From Sipunculus nudus (Eukaryota; Annelida; Sipuncula; Golfingiida; Sipunculidae), in contig CM049311.1 in NCBI GenBank assembly GCA_026874595.1, forward strand, positions 72,274,453 through 72,338,452: DNA of 64,000 nucleotides. The letters are read 5' to 3'. Position 1 is the stretch's first letter, and each line of letters opens with the position of its first letter. The notes beneath the pieces are model-generated. The model did no database searches. It was not told where the DNA came from and saw nothing but the letters and a program-made list of their open reading frames with translations. The position numbers were made by a program, and so were the translations under genes. Shown piece by piece: positions 36,401 through 50,911 of this stretch.

Positions 36401-37226
36401 ATCTCAGGAACCATTTGAATGATTTGGGAAAAATTTTGCATGTTTATAGATTTCACATAGCTCTTGATATTACGCAAAACGTGTTGCGCCACCTACAATC
36501 ATTTTTGCACAGCATCCGTCTGTTTGTTTGCCGTGGGATAAAATCACTCATATCTCGGCATTGGTTTGACATATCTGCCTAAAATTTTGCAAGTTTATAC
36601 ATCCTAGACAGCTTTCTTGATTTTATGACAGATGGCGCCACCTTCTTTCACGTTTACGCTGCAGACATCCAAGCTCAAATCTCGGAAACCATTTGACCGA
36701 TTGGACAAAAATTTTGCATGTGTATAGAGCTCATATAGCTCTTTATCATATGCAAAACTGGTGGCGCAAACTGCAACAATTTTTGCACAGCGTCCGTCTG
36801 TTTGTCTGCCGTGGGATAAAATCACTCGTATCTCGGCAGTGGTTTGACATATCTGCCCCCAAAATTTTGTAGGTTATACATCATAGACAGCTTTCTTGAT
36901 TTTATGACAGGTGGCGCCACCTTCATTCACTTTACGCTGCAGACATCCAAGCTCAAATCTCGGGAACCATTGGCCGATTGGGCTAAAATTTTGCATGTGT
37001 AAAGATCTCACATGGCTCTTTATCATACGCAAAACTGGTGGCGCCACCTGCAACCATTTTTGCACAGCGGCCGTCTGTTTGTCTGCTGTGGGATAAAATC
37101 ACTCATATACATGTAGTGCTACGACTTCTCTGCCTAAAATTTTGCATATGTATATAACCTGGACAGCTTTCTGGATTTTGTGGTAGGTGGCCCAACCTAC
37201 ATACACATTTCAGCTGCAGACATTAA
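33465..37226 (+). repeat. GGTGGCGCCACC array (copy 3)
   Basis: Same dimeric array as 8560-12320. It shares GATATTACGC near 36466 with copy 2. Confidence 0.9.
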
Positions 37227-37317
37227 TGCTAATATGCAACACACCTCACTCTATTTCCCCTTGCCACTCAATCGATGCCTCATTTTACCCATCCCACTCT
37301 GATTTCGTTGGATACAT

Positions 37318-37347
37318 GTAGTCGCTTGTCGACTACCCATATTCTAG
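37318..37347 (+). mobile_element. Helitron-like 3' end (copy 3)
   Basis: Same perfect 7 bp hairpin followed by CCATATT and CTAG (37344-37347). Confidence 0.65.
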
Positions 37348-38173
37348 TTTTAAAATGTCCTAGTCTGAAACTTGCAGGTCCGAAACATCCATTTTGCTGA
37401 AATCATAATACTAAGGTAGATCTGCAGGACATAAGAGGATCAATATTAATGTTTTAAAATAATCCTCTGTTCATACTCCCAAACTTTGCGCAGGTTCGCA
37501 TTAGGCCTGTAGGCCTTATTAATTTCTTGCCTATATTTCCAAAATATTATATTTAAGGTGTTCCATCACATTAAAGTGTCATTGCTGCCCTTCACCTGGA
37601 GAACGAAATTAAAGGTAAATCCCTTCAATGCAACCAGGACATCAGTAATTAGTATGAAAAAAAAAATAATCACATTTTATTTGTAGTTATCTTTATTCAT
37701 TTTTAGCTCAGCTAAGTCATCTGAGCTATAGTTATCGTCTATTGTAATTCCATCTGTCTGTCTGTTAGACTGGCATGTTTTGAAACCATTGGACCTACAA
37801 AACCAAAATTCAGCATACTGCTAGATATCCCCAAGTTCTCCTACCAAACTGAAAACTGGGTAAATGCAACTTCGTTTCTTCAGGAAATTAAGGAAAAACC
37901 TAAATTTTCCTTTAAAAACCCATTACCACACTTCAGGACTGCCTTATATCAAAACTACTCATATGTTTTTCTTCATATTTACCATAATATTCACTTATAT
38001 AGTTCTAATGTACATGCAAGAAATTAGGCCAATATAACGTAATTTTTAAAAGTTATGGGCCTAAACATAATGCACTTCGTAAAAAAATCATGAAAGATAT
38101 ATGTAGAGTTTTCGTTTCAGTTTTGGACTTACTGACAGGCAGTAGCACTCGCTTCCTATCATTTTTATTTTGT

Positions 38174-38448
38174 ATCCTGATGTCAACCAGGCCCGGTGTC
38201 TACCGCACCTGCGGGTCCTGGGCGTGAAATCATCCCCATTGCTTGGTTAAACACTGAAGAACCCCCCAAATAGGCACTCGTATGTGAGTTATACACGGCT
38301 GTGGGGCACAGACTTCCCATTAAGCCTGCAGAGCGCTCACCCAGGGTGGGGGTGGACCGTGGAAAACCTCCGCCTCTGCTGAGATTTGAACCCCCAGTCT
38401 CCCGGCTTTGAGTCCTGCGCTCTATCCCTGAGCCACAGAACCTGGTTA
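38174..38448 (-). mobile_element. tRNA-derived SINE (copy 4)
   Basis: Same reverse-strand SINE as at 816-1090, flanked by ATTTTGT on both sides. Confidence 0.7.
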
Positions 38449-40277
38449 ATTTTGTTATTTTTTAGTTATTAGCATAAATATAAAACAAGGAGCTTAAATT
38501 TTGACCATTGCACAATTCTTTTTTCCTGTTAGTACATTTGATTCAATTTTCATAGCAGGTACACGTGGATTTAATTTGTTAAATTCTGAAATTTGAAAAT
38601 AAAAGCTAACCAAAGAACCCATGGGTCATGGCGCTCAGCTGATCCTGATTGGACTATAAATGTATCACCACTGTGATACTATATTAAGTTGATGAAGCTT
38701 ATGAATATCATGGACATGTTGGGCTATTATAAAGGAATATAATGTTATATGTGAGTATTTTATATATGACATAACCTGACTGATGGATTAATATGGAGTA
38801 AAATATAGTGGTTTATTTTTAATTTATTTGAGAGGGGTTGAAAATAGCAATATATTTGAGCAAATATGAATGCATTGACAGTATACTAAGCAGTGGTAGA
38901 ATGATGATAAGGCTGTTTGTTGAAGGGTCTATAGTGTATGGAAGTCTGCAAGATTTCAATTTGACAGATATAATGTTATGATTAATATGCTGATGGGGGA
39001 TCTATGAATTTGTGACTGAATGACATAATATTTCTTTAGTCTTGACAAGGTATATTATTTTGATGCCCAACATGTCTACATATAACACAATATTGCCATA
39101 ATTTCTGGCATGTACAAAGGTACATATGAACAAATAGTCATACAAAATATAAAAATATGAATACATCTGATTCATCTTGTTCTTGTTTACTGAGGCTGAC
39201 ATTGGGATTGGGTTCAAAGAAGGGAACACTGAGGGTAGCAAGGAGGGGTGGATATAAAGATGGAGAGAAAGGGAATGGAGCATTCAGCAGTACTTAAACA
39301 CCTGGAAGGTTAAAATCTAAAATATAATGAAATGTAGATAAAGTCTGAGAGGAAGAGGTAAACTAAGCCATGGTTGGTTGATATGATTGAAGAAATTGTT
39401 GCAAATAATATTTTGACACCTGGCCATGTGTTTCCATTGGTTACCTTTTTGATAAGCAGTTTACATATTTGTCTAACAAACCTTATTTTCTATTTTATAT
39501 GTAACAGTTGCCATAATGTCCCCACTCCACAGGTGGAAGGACTCAGTGGGGGGGGGGGGGGGGGGGGGGATATGATGGGAGTTACAACGCCTGTGTCTCT
39601 CTGTATATATTTTCTTTAATTATTAAATTGTATGCTGTTGCAATAGAACTACCGTATTTGTTCGTGCAAAGGACGACAAAGTTTATCCTAAAAAAAAAAA
39701 AGGCGTGAATATCGGTGATCATGTCCGTAGGTGGTAATGTACACTCAATAAAGAACAGAACAGTGCTTTGTTTTGGTTTAAATTTATCGTTTATACATCA
39801 GATTTACATGCGCACATAGTTCAATAATTGATAAAAAAAAGGTTTGCCCTTGCCGCATTGACACAGGAATGTTAACAGAATCAATATATGAAAGCCCTTC
39901 TGACAGTAGAGCCAGTGATTTCCCGCGATCGCAGACGGAATCGCGGAAATGACAGACCGAAACGGAATTCCCAATCCTGAAAATATATAAGTTTTAAAGT
40001 ATATTTTGCAAAAAAAATATCATGGCAATTCACTTTAAACAGGTACGCAGTGATATAATTGTCGATGCCGCTATCAGCTTGCGAGGCTTAACCATGTACT
40101 CAAGATCCGAGAGTACAGCAATCGCGCAAGGGATGCTGGGAACTTGCTTATGCCATCCAGTAGCACGTAATATGCATATTAATACAAGGATGATTTTTTT
40201 TTCATATGGTGCCGTATTTACCGCGTAAAATGTTCACGAATCCAGTGAATGCGGACGCTGTCAGCTGGCTTGCCATT

Positions 40278-40337
40278 CACGTGACGTCACGGCTATTCCA
40301 AGGCAGGGAATAGCCTTTACCGTAAGGTCAAAGGTCG
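40278..40337 (+). promoter_or_regulatory. E-box/CRE/DR1 cluster (copy 4)
   Basis: CACGTG at 40278, the overlapping TGACGTCA and the DR1 at 40325-40337 are unchanged. Confidence 0.45.
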
Positions 40338-40939
40338 ATTGTAGAGAGTGCTGGCTTGCACACTGACATACATAGAGACTCGCACACCGCACTTCGATTA
40401 CAAGACAACCAGTAGCACATTATAATTATAAATATGAAGCGGCCTTTCGACGCGACATTCAATGTTTGTCAAGCTTGTATTATTGGACTACGTCAAAATA
40501 TGAATGTATTATAACGGGTCAACAAAGTTCAAGAAAGGGACCGAGTTTCCGCGGGACGTAAATATGACGAATTTCCTCAAAATTTTATAACGAAATCCCG
40601 GATTTGGTATATCCTCTTGGAAAATGATCTATTAAATAGTAACCGAATGGAAACCCAGGTTTCTACAAGGTATCATTGAACTTGCACACAGTTAAATTTC
40701 GTAATATAACGTAGTTCACGAAAGTCCTACTTGGTCATTACCTAATTACGCTTTCCTTTCTCACTGGTACAACGGATTAAATTCGAACCTGACCGACGTC
40801 GTTAACGCAAACGTGATATATTTTGTGAGAAAATTTGATGACTGTGACATGGTTGTGGACAGGCCAGGAAAATGTAATTTTCGATAGTTTAAGATTAACA
40901 CGGAATAATAAATGAGGAAGCCTAGTTAAGTAAAGCATC

Positions 40940-41065
40940 ATGGAAGCCTTTAGTTTCGTGCGCTGTCACTTGTCTACGATAAGCCACTTGTGGATGTGGA
41001 CGCTGATATGCAGTGTGTGTTTTGGTGATCTCCCTCAAATTATCCAGAAGACTGACATTTCTTAG
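40940..41065 (+). CDS. 41-codon signal-peptide-like ORF (copy 4)
   Basis: Same predicted peptide as 3571-3696, with C before ATG. Confidence 0.25.
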   Translation: MEAFSFVRCHLSTISHLWMWTLICSVCFGDLPQIIQKTDIS

Positions 41066-41777
41066 ATAAATTTATCTTTCCTTTTTAAAGAAGAAGGTGT
41101 CAATGCCCTGTTATGCACATTCTCTTGACATGTTAATTCTTAGTGGGTGTCATCTCCTGGATAATAATTTATTACCCAAATTTGGGCCCTAAAATTGACC
41201 CTTTGATGTCTCTTGTGATGTTAATTTGAATTGTTGCATAATACTCATTCTTTGATATGTTTTATTGATTCCGTTTTGGTCTGCTCCATACCTTTCTATA
41301 TTACTTTCCTGTTTTCACTTGTTGCATCATAAAAAAAATATACCACTGACCATTTTAAGATTAAAAAATTGTAAAATCCCATTTCAATCATCAGTGTCAA
41401 GGTGATCATTATGCTAACAAAGTGATCCTCAGTAGCTGGCAGCTCTAACTTAAGATGCTGAAAATAATTTGAGCCAAAATTTGAGGCTTAACATTGGGGG
41501 TCGTCTTGTACACGCATAAATACGGTATTATTCACAGTTTCAAGGAGCAAGGACTCGTGGGGTGGGGGAAGGGGATGGTGGGAGTTACAACATCCTTGCA
41601 TATACATACAGGGTATGAAATTAATTCAATAGTGCTCACAGGAAAAAAAAAGTTTATTCATAATAATTAAATATTTTAAACAGGCAGAAAGATTGAGAAA
41701 CAAAGCAAAGTGGCCGGGGCAAATAGTTTTACCCATGTCCCTCATTCCGTCCTTCCGAAATCAAACAGTTGTAAAGC

Positions 41778-43975
41778 TTTTTTTTTCGCAATTCCTGCAG
41801 ATATTGGCCTGTTTTTGGTGTATGGGCAGATAATGACCAGTTACAGATCGAGTTGGTGTTTCGTCCCGGTTGACCTATTTTTGACCGTTTTATGGCTCCT
41901 GAACATAGAAAATTTCATGAAAAAATAGAAATTTTCATGACAAATACAAATGTACGGACTTTTTTTCGCAATGCCTGCAGATATTGGCCTGATATTTGGT
42001 GTGTTGGCAGATAATGACCAGTTACAGATTGAGTTCCCATTTCGGCCTCGTTGACAACTTTTGACCGGTTGACGGCTCCTGAACATAGAAAAATTTCATG
42101 AAAAAATAGAAATTTTCATGACAAATACAAATGTACGGACTTTTTTTCGCAATGCCTGCAGATATTGGCCTGATATTTGGTGTGTTGGCAGATAATGACC
42201 AGTTACAGATTGAGTTCCCATTTCGGCCTCGTTGACAACTTTTGACCGGTTGACGGCTCCTGAACATAGAAAATTTCATGAAAAATAGAAATTTTCATAA
42301 CAAGTGCACATGTACGGACTTTTTTTTTCGCAATGCCTGCAGATACGGGCCTGATTATGGTGTGTGGGCAGTTAATGACCAGTTACAGTTTGAGTTCGTG
42401 TTTTGTCACAGTTTACCTACTTTTGACCGTTTGACTGCTCCTGAACAGAGAAAATTTCATGAAAAATAGAAATTGTCATGACAAATGCATATGTACAGAC
42501 CTTTTTCCGCTATGCCTGCAGATACCGCCCTGAATTTTTATGTGTAGGCAGATAATGACCAGTTACAGATCGAGTTCGCGTTTTGTCCCGGTTGACCTAC
42601 TTTTGACCGTTTTACGGCTCCTAAACATACAAAATTTCATGAAAAATAGAAATTTTCATGAGAAATGTACATGTACAGCCTTTTATTAGCCCTCAGCTCA
42701 TAGGCTGATGGGCTATTGTCGTTACCCAAGCTTTCCGTCTGTCTGTCCGTCCGTCTGTCCAACCGGCATCCGTTAACTTTCCCCTTGTGAGCAGGATATC
42801 TCTAAAAGGATTCACCGTTGGAATTTTATTTCATCAGTGAAGATGTATATAGATAAAATCTCGGTAAAGTTGAAAGATGGGTGACCTTGACCCATTTTTC
42901 TACATTTTAGAGCTGATTATAGAAAAACATTCAGAAGCTCATATCTCAGGAACCATTGTGTGGGTTTTTTTTACAAAAAAAAACTATGATCATTGGGACT
43001 GATGGTATGTATGTGCTGCACAATTTTGGTGGTGCCACCTGCAATTTCTGATTTTTTTACAATTTTTATCCGATTTTTAATTTTGGTCTTGTGAGCGGAA
43101 TATCTCTAAAAGAATTCACTGTTGGAATTTTATTTCATCAGTGAAGATGTATATCAACAAAATCTTTGTAAAGTTGGAAGATGGGTGACCTTGACCTATT
43201 TTTCATTTGTTTTAGAGCTGATTATACAAAAACACTCAGAAGCTTAAATCTCAGGAAGCATTGTGTGGATTTTCACAAAACTTACTATGATCATTGTAAA
43301 TGATGGTCTGTACGTGCTGCACAATTTTTGTGGCACCACCTACCATTTCTGATTTTTTCATGTATTTTTATCGGATTTTTTAATTTTGGCCTTTTGTGCA
43401 GATATCTCCAAAGGTATTCAACACAGGAACTTCATTTCTTCAGTGCTATTGCATATTAAAAAATCTTGGTCAAGTTCAAAGATGGGTGATCTTGACCTAC
43501 GTTTCAAGGCCACAGAGCTTAGAATAGAAAAAAACTTAGGAGCTTATTTCTCAGGAAGCATTTGGTGGATTGTTATGAAATATGGTACATTCTTCTCCAA
43601 TTTAAACTTATAACTGATCATCAGCTTTTGTTAATATTCTAGTTTCGCAATGCAATGCTTACAGATACTGGCCTAATGTTTGGTCTATGTGCGCATAATG
43701 ACCACTTACTGATCGAGTTCGCGTTTCGTTCCAGGTGACCTATTTTTGACCATATGACAGATCCTGAACATAGAAAATTTCATGAAAAACAGAATTTTTT
43801 TTTTAAATGCACATGTATGGACTTTTTTCACTATGCCTGCAGATACTGGCCTGATTTTTGGTGTTTTGCTTGATAATGACCCGTTACAGATCGAGTTTGC
43901 ATTTTGCCCTTGTTGACCGACGTTTGACCATATGACAGCTCCTGAACTTAAAGAAAATTACAAAATGTAACAAAT
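41778..43975 (+). repeat. ~181 bp array, interrupted (copy 4)
   Basis: Same seven-monomer structure as 4408-6605, split by the nested element. Confidence 0.9.
42686..43642 (+). mobile_element. Nested hairpin-headed element (copy 4)
   Basis: Same head hairpin, core monomers and CTAG end (43639-43642) as 5315-6272. Confidence 0.65.
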
Positions 43976-45926
43976 ACCGGTATTTCTAATTTGCCCCAGG
44001 CGGGGGCATTCGTGTCGTTCCGACACATTTAGTTTGGCTTGAAATTTCAAATTTCAAAGGTTAACAGATTACGTCCATATGTGTACCTACTGTAAAAAAA
44101 ATCAAATGTACCTACAAGAAAAAAGTGCCATGGTCAAAATTGGGGAAAATTTAAGCTTCCAATTTAATATTTATGCCATTATCTTAAAAAAATTTACAAC
44201 ACTTTGATCTAATTTTGGGTATAGAATTGAATTTTGATTACTCAAAAGTTATATCCCTGAAAACAAGGCCTTAGCTTTAACATATATTGTGGTCAGTGAT
44301 CAAATGTCTTTCCTCATTTTTAGCGAACCTGTCAGCTTATGCAATGGTGCGGCGTCTTCCGTCGTGCGTCGTCTGTACGTTAGCCATAGCTATCTCAAAA
44401 ACGGCAGAAGCTAGCATCACCAATTTCTTTTGCAAATAATCAGTCATCCAAAAAACTATATCGGATTTTGTTTTTTTTTCTAACTGCATTTTCTTAGATT
44501 TTATAGGGAAAAAAGCTAAAAAAAGCTTTAAAAATCTTCTTCACCGAAACTGTCCAGCCAAATTGTCAAATATTTCACAGAAATGATCCTTGGAACAATC
44601 TTTCTCAAGTTTGTTCGAATGGTTCCAGTCCGGAGATTTTTGGCCGAGTTACAGGAGGTTGAACTTTGTTAACTGTGCAAAAAAGCATATTAAAATTTAA
44701 ATCTCAGAAACGGCTGTAGCTTTCATCACCAAATTTTATGCCAATGTTGGTCACATAGGTCATATCTGAAATTGAGGTATTGGTGGCGCCACCTGCATCG
44801 GACTTTTTTTTGTACGGGGTCATCAGTGCCTGTATCACACTGAGGGCTACAAAAAACTTCTTCTCTGAAACCATATGGCCAAAATGTTTAATATCGCACA
44901 GAAATGATCCTAGGGTAGTGCTTTCTGAAGTTTGTTCAAATGGTCTCTTTTCAGTGACTTTTGGCTAGGTTATGGGAAGCTGCATTTAGTCATATGCCAT
45001 AACAGCCCATTTTAGCTCAGCGGCTACAAAGATCTTCTTCTCAAAAACCACTGGGCCAAATTCTTAAATCTCACATTAATTATCCTCAGATGTTGATAAT
45101 TCAAGTTTTTTCAAATGGTTTTGGTTCACTGCTTTTTGGATGAGTTACGGGAAGCTGAACTTAGCCAGTTTGCTGTATCGTCCTATATTAGTTATAAACC
45201 TGCGAAACGTTTTCTGACTGATATCGCTGAAGCCGGTTTGTTAAAGACAACTGTACGTGGATTATGTATTATTGGTATCCCTACTCAACTTAATTCAAGA
45301 ATTTTCCATTAATGAGATATATCTGTATTTTAATTTGCATTCAGTATGCATCCGTAATAATTTTACATATATTCCTGATTTCTTTTTTATAAAAAGTCAG
45401 CTGAAAAGCATTTTGTATTTGGAAAATAAATTTCAAAGTTATTTCAAGTAGGGACCACTTTTGTGTTCAGATTGCAGCACTTGGTTTACCATTGGCAGAC
45501 TGCCAGTGCCTTGATGTTGGCCATTAGCCAAGATGATGTCAGCTCTATAAATAGTTTTGACACAGTGCCAGGATTGGAAGAAGTGCAGCCAGGTATAGGT
45601 CAAGAGTTCACTCAGTGCAGTAGCTGCATTCTATTTATAGCTTTGGCAGACTGCTCACTGCATCATATTTGGCCCAAAAGTTCAGCCTGAATCTATTTAT
45701 AGTTTTGGCAGACTGCCAACTGAGTCAGAATATGCAACAGGTCAAGAGTTCACTCAGTGCAGCCAGGTAAGGTCAAAAGTTCACTCAGTCTAGCCAGGTG
45801 CAGGTCAAGAGTTCACTCAGTGCAGTAGCTTGAGGCAGCAATTTGTCACAGGTCACTCAGGGGCAACTGTCTGACTCACCTAAGCCTTGTCAGCCCAGTG
45901 CATCAAACTCTGGGGAAGTTTGATGT

Positions 45927-48900
45927 ATTGGACTGATATTTTGACCTGTCTATGCGTCTTTGATGGTATTCTCATTTACAAGACAGGTGGTGCCACCTAC
46001 ATTGACTTTTGCAGTGTATGCGCCTGCTTATTTCTATAGAGGAATTTGATACATCAGCCTAAAATTGGGCATGCATATACATATCGGGTAGCTTTATAGT
46101 GTACAAGACTGGTGGCGCCACCCACTGTAATTTTTGCACAGTGTATGTCCCTGCTTATTTTACAGGAGGGGTTTGACATATCAGTCTGACGTTGGGCATA
46201 TGTATATATCTCTTCGTTGTTTATAAGACTGGTGGTGCCAGCTACAATCATTGTATCCACCAAAACAGAGTTGCGATGCTGCCGCCATCGCCGCATAGGT
46301 TTCCGGAGAACTCCTCCAAACAGAATTTTTTAAAATTCTAAATTTTAATCGGTCACATGTGAACTGCTGCGCCCTCATTTTTGGTTGACCTCTGTACTTT
46401 CCTCTCTGCCCAGCGTCCATTTGTGCATCTGTCTCCACAAATAAACCCACATATCTGGAGAACCGTTTGACCGATCAGGCTAAAAATGTAACCTTTGGAA
46501 AGCTTTATAACATACACTAAAAATGGTGGCGCCATCTGCAACCATTTTTGCACAGTGTCCATCTGTTCATCTGCCTTGGGATAACTTGGGATATCTCTGC
46601 AATTGTTGGACTTATCCACCCGATATTTTGCATGTGTATACATCCTGGACAGCTTTCTTGATTTTATGACAGGTGGCGCCACCTAAATTCATGTTAAAGC
46701 TGCAGACATCCAAGCTCACATTTCGGGAGCCGTTTGACCAGTTGGGCCAAAATTTTGCATGTGTATAGATCTCCCATAGCTCCTCATCATACGCAAAACT
46801 GGTGGTGCCACCTGCAACCATTTTTGCACAGCGTCCATCTGTTCATCTGCCTTGGGATAAAATCACTCATATCCCGGCAGTGGTTTGACTTATCCGCCGG
46901 ATATTTTGCAGGTTTATACATCATTGAAAGCTCTCTTCATTTTATGACAGGTGGCGCCACCTACATTCAAATTTACGCTGCAGAAATCCAAGCTCATATC
47001 TCAGGAACCATTTGACCGATCGGGCAAAAATTTTGCATGTTTATAGATCTCACATAGCTCTTTATCATACGCTAAACTGGTGGCACCACCTGCAATCATT
47101 TTCGCACAGCGTGCGTCTGTTTTTTTGCCGTGGGATAAAATCACTCGTATCTCGGCAGTGATTTGACATATCTGCCTAAAATTTTGCAGGTTTATACATC
47201 TTGAATAGCTTTCTGGATTTTGTGGCAGGTGGCGCCTTCTACATTAATGTATACGCTGCACACATTAAGGCTTATATCTCAGGACTGGTTTGACCACCTG
47301 CAATCATTTTTGCGCAGTGTGCGTCTGTTTGTTTGCCGTGGGATAAAATCACTCATATCTCGGCAGTGGTTTGACTTATCTGCCCAGAATTTTGCATGAT
47401 TATACATCTTAGAAAGCTTTCTGGATTTTTTGGCAGGTGGCGCCACCTACATTTATGTATATGCTGCAGACATTCAGGCTTATTGGGCAAAAATTTTGCA
47501 TGTTTATAGATCTCACATAGCTCTTTATCATACCCTAAACTGGTGGCACCACCTGCAATCATTTTTGCACAGCGTGCGTCTGTTTGTTTGCCATGGGATA
47601 AAATCACTCATATCTCGGCAGTGGTTTGACATATCTGCCTAAAATTATGCAGGTTTATACATCTTGGATAGCTTTCTGGATTTTGTTGCAGGTGGCGCCA
47701 CCTCCATTTATATATACGCTGCAGACATTAAGGCTTATATCTCAGGACTGGTTTGACATATCCCCCTGAAATTTTGCATGTGTATAAATCTTACATAGCT
47801 CTTAATCATACACAAAATTGGTGGTGCTACCTGCCACCATTTTTGCACAGCGTCCGTCTGTTTTTCTGCCGTGGGCTAAATTCACTCATATGTCAGTAGT
47901 GGTTTGACTTATCCATCTGAAATTTGAAATTTTGCATGTGTATACATCCTGGACAGCTTTCTTGATTTTATGAAAGGTTGCGCCACCTACATTCACGTTA
48001 AAGCTGCAGACATCTAAGATCATATTTCGGGAACCGTTTGACCAGTTGGGCCAAAATTTTGGATGTGTATAGATATCCCATAGCTCTTTATTATACGCAA
48101 AACTGGTGGTGCCACCTGTAACCACTTTTGCACAGCGTCCATCTGTTTATCTGCCTTGGGATAAAAACACTCATATCTTTGCATTGGTTTGACTTATCCA
48201 TCTGAAATTTGAAATTTTGCATGTGTATACATCCTGGACAGCTTTCTTGATTTTGTGGCAGGTGGCGCCACCTACATTTATGTATATGCTGCAGACATTC
48301 AGGCTTATATCTCAGGACTGATTTGACATATTCCCCTGAAATTTTGCATGTGTATAGATCTCACATATTTCTTAATTATACACAAAATTGATGGTGCCAC
48401 CTGCTTCCATTTTTCCACAGCGTCCGTCTTTTCATCTGCCTTAGGATAAAAACACTCATATCTCTGCATTGGTTGGACTTATCCACCTGAAATTTTGCAT
48501 GTTTTTACATCATGGACAGCTTTCTTGATTTTATTACAGGTGGCGCCACCTGTATTCACGTCTAAGCTGCAGACATCCAAGCTCATATCTCGGAAACCGT
48601 TTAACCAGTTGGTCCAAAATTATGCATGTGTATAGATCTCCCATAGCTCTTTATCATACGCAATTCTGGTGGCGCCACCTGCAACCATTTTTGCACAGCC
48701 TCCATCTGTTCATCTGCCTTGGGATAAAATCACTCATAGCTCAGCTGGGTTTGACTTATCCACCTGAAATTTTGCAGGTTTATACATCCTTGACAGCTTT
48801 CTTGTTTTATGACAGGTGGCGCCACCTACATTCAAATTTACGCTGCAGACATCCAAGCTCCTATCTCAGGAACCATTTGAATGATTTGGGAAAAATTTTG

Positions 48901-49688
48901 CATGTTTATAGATTTCACATAGCTCTTGATAATACGCAAAACGTGTTGCGCCACCTACAATCATTTTTGCACAGCATCCGTCTGTTTGTTTGCCGTGGGA
49001 TAAAATCACTCATATCTCGGCATTGGTTTGACATATCTGCCTAAAATTTTGCAAGTTTATACATCCTAGACAGCTTTCTTGATTTTATGACAGATGGCGC
49101 CACCTTCTTTCACGTTTACGCTGCAGACATCCAAGCTCAAATCTCGGAAACCATTTGACCGATTGGACAAAAATTTTGCATGTGTATAGAGCTCATATAG
49201 CTCTTTATCATATGCAAAACTGGTGGCGCAAACTGCAACAATTTTTGCACAGCGTCCGTCTGTTTGTCTGCCGTGGGATAAAATCACTCGTATCTCGGCA
49301 GTGGTTTGACATATCTGCCCCCAAAATTTTGTAGGTTATACATCATAGACAGCTTTCTTGATTTTATGACAGGTGGCGCCACCTTCATTCACTTTACGCT
49401 GCAGACATCCAAGCTCAAATCTCGGGAACCATTGGCCGATTGGGCTAAAATTTTGCATGTGTAAAGATCTCACATGGCTCTTTATCATACGCAAAACTGG
49501 TGGCGCCACCTGCAACCATTTTTGCACAGCGGCCGTCTGTTTGTCTGCTGTGGGATAAAATCACTCATATACATGTAGTGCTACGACTTCTCTGCCTAAA
49601 ATTTTGCATATGTATATAACCTGGACAGCTTTCTGGATTTTGTGGTAGGTGGCCCAACCTACATACACATTTCAGCTGCAGACATTAA
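45927..49688 (+). repeat. GGTGGCGCCACC array (copy 4)
   Basis: Same dimeric array as 8560-12320. It shares GATAATACGC near 48930 with copy 1. Confidence 0.9.
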
Positions 49689-49779
49689 TGCTAATATGCA
49701 ACACACCTCACTCTATTTCCCCTTGCCACTCAATCGATGCCTCATTTTACCCATCCCACTCTGATTTCGTTGGATACAT

Positions 49780-49809
49780 GTAGTCGCTTGTCGACTACCC
49801 ATATTCTAG
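49780..49809 (+). mobile_element. Helitron-like 3' end (copy 4)
   Basis: Same perfect 7 bp hairpin followed by CCATATT and CTAG (49806-49809). Confidence 0.65.
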
Positions 49810-50636
49810 TTTTAAAATGTCCTAGTCTGAAACTTGCAGGTCCGAAACATCCATTTTGCTGAAATCATAATACTAAGGTAGATCTGCAGGACATAAGAGG
49901 ATCAATATTAATGTTTTAAAATAATCCTCTGTTCATACTCCCAAACTTTGCGCAGGTTCGCATTAGGCCTGTAGGCCTTATTAATTTCTTGCCTATATTT
50001 CCAAAATATTATATTTAAGGTGTTCCATCACATTAAAGTGTCATTGCTGCCCTTCACCTGGAGAACGAAATTAAAGGTAAATCCCTTCAATGCAACCAGG
50101 ACATCAGTAATTAGTATGAAAAAAAAAAATAATCACATTTTATTTGTAGTTATCTTTATTCATTTTTAGCTCAGCTAAGTCATCTGAGCTATAGTTATCG
50201 TCTATTGTAATTCCATCTGTCTGTCTGTTAGACTGGCATGTTTTGAAACCATTGGACCTACAAAACCAAAATTCAGCATACTGCTAGATATCCCCAAGTT
50301 CTCCTACCAAACTGAAAACTGGGTAAATGCAACTTCGTTTCTTCAGGAAATTAAGGAAAAACCTAAATTTTCCTTTAAAAACCCATTACCACACTTCAGG
50401 ACTGCCTTATATCAAAACTACTCATATGTTTTTCTTCATATTTACCATAATATTCACTTATATAGTTCTAATGTACATGCAAGAAATTAGGCCAATATAA
50501 CGTAATTTTTAAAAGTTATGGGCCTAAACATAATGCACTTCGTAAAAAAATCATGAAAGATATATGTAGAGTTTTCGTTTCAGTTTTGGACTTACTGACA
50601 GGCAGTAGCACTCGCTTCCTATCATTTTTATTTTGT

Positions 50637-50911
50637 ATCCTGATGTCAACCAGGCCCGGTGTCTACCGCACCTGCGGGTCCTGGGCGTGAAATCATCCCC
50701 ATTGCTTGGTTAAACACTGAAGAACCCCCCAAATAGGCACTCGTATGTGAGTTATACACGGCTGTGGGGCACAGACTTCCCATTAAGCCTGCAGAGCGCT
50801 CACCCAGGGTGGGGGTGGACCGTGGAAAACCTCCGCCTCTGCTGAGATTTGAACCCCCAGTCTCCCGGCTTTGAGTCCTGCGCTCTATCCCTGAGCCACA
50901 GAACCTGGTTA
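50637..50911 (-). mobile_element. tRNA-derived SINE (copy 5)
   Basis: Same reverse-strand SINE as at 816-1090, flanked by ATTTTGT on both sides. Confidence 0.7.

Larger units (their letters stand above)
24910..37360. repeat. Tandem 12.45 kb unit, copy 3
   Basis: This is a full third copy in the same order. Its G tract near 27097 is 12 long, the shortest of the five. It carries the alternative patch TATTTGGAAAATAAATTTC at 32954, shared with copies 4 and 5 but not 1 and 2. The block at copy 1 6950-8084 lies here at about 31857-32988, and the minisatellite region at about 32989-33425. Confidence 0.95.
39652..41525. mobile_element. Inverted-end TA-flanked segment (copy 4)
   Basis: Same ends and TA flanks as 2285-4156, 1874 bases long. 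A nine-T run near 40195 breaks the frame of the longest internal ORF, which argues against that ORF being constrained. Confidence 0.55.
37361..49822. repeat. Tandem 12.45 kb unit, copy 4
   Basis: This is a full fourth copy in the same order. It has the longest G tract (22, near 39548). A nine-T instead of eight-T run near 40195 shifts the frame of the longest ORF in the promoter-like segment. At about 48930 it shares GATAATACGC with copy 1, where copies 2 and 3 read GATATTACGC. The block at copy 1 6950-8084 lies here at about 44320-45450, and the minisatellite region at about 45451-45887. Confidence 0.95.
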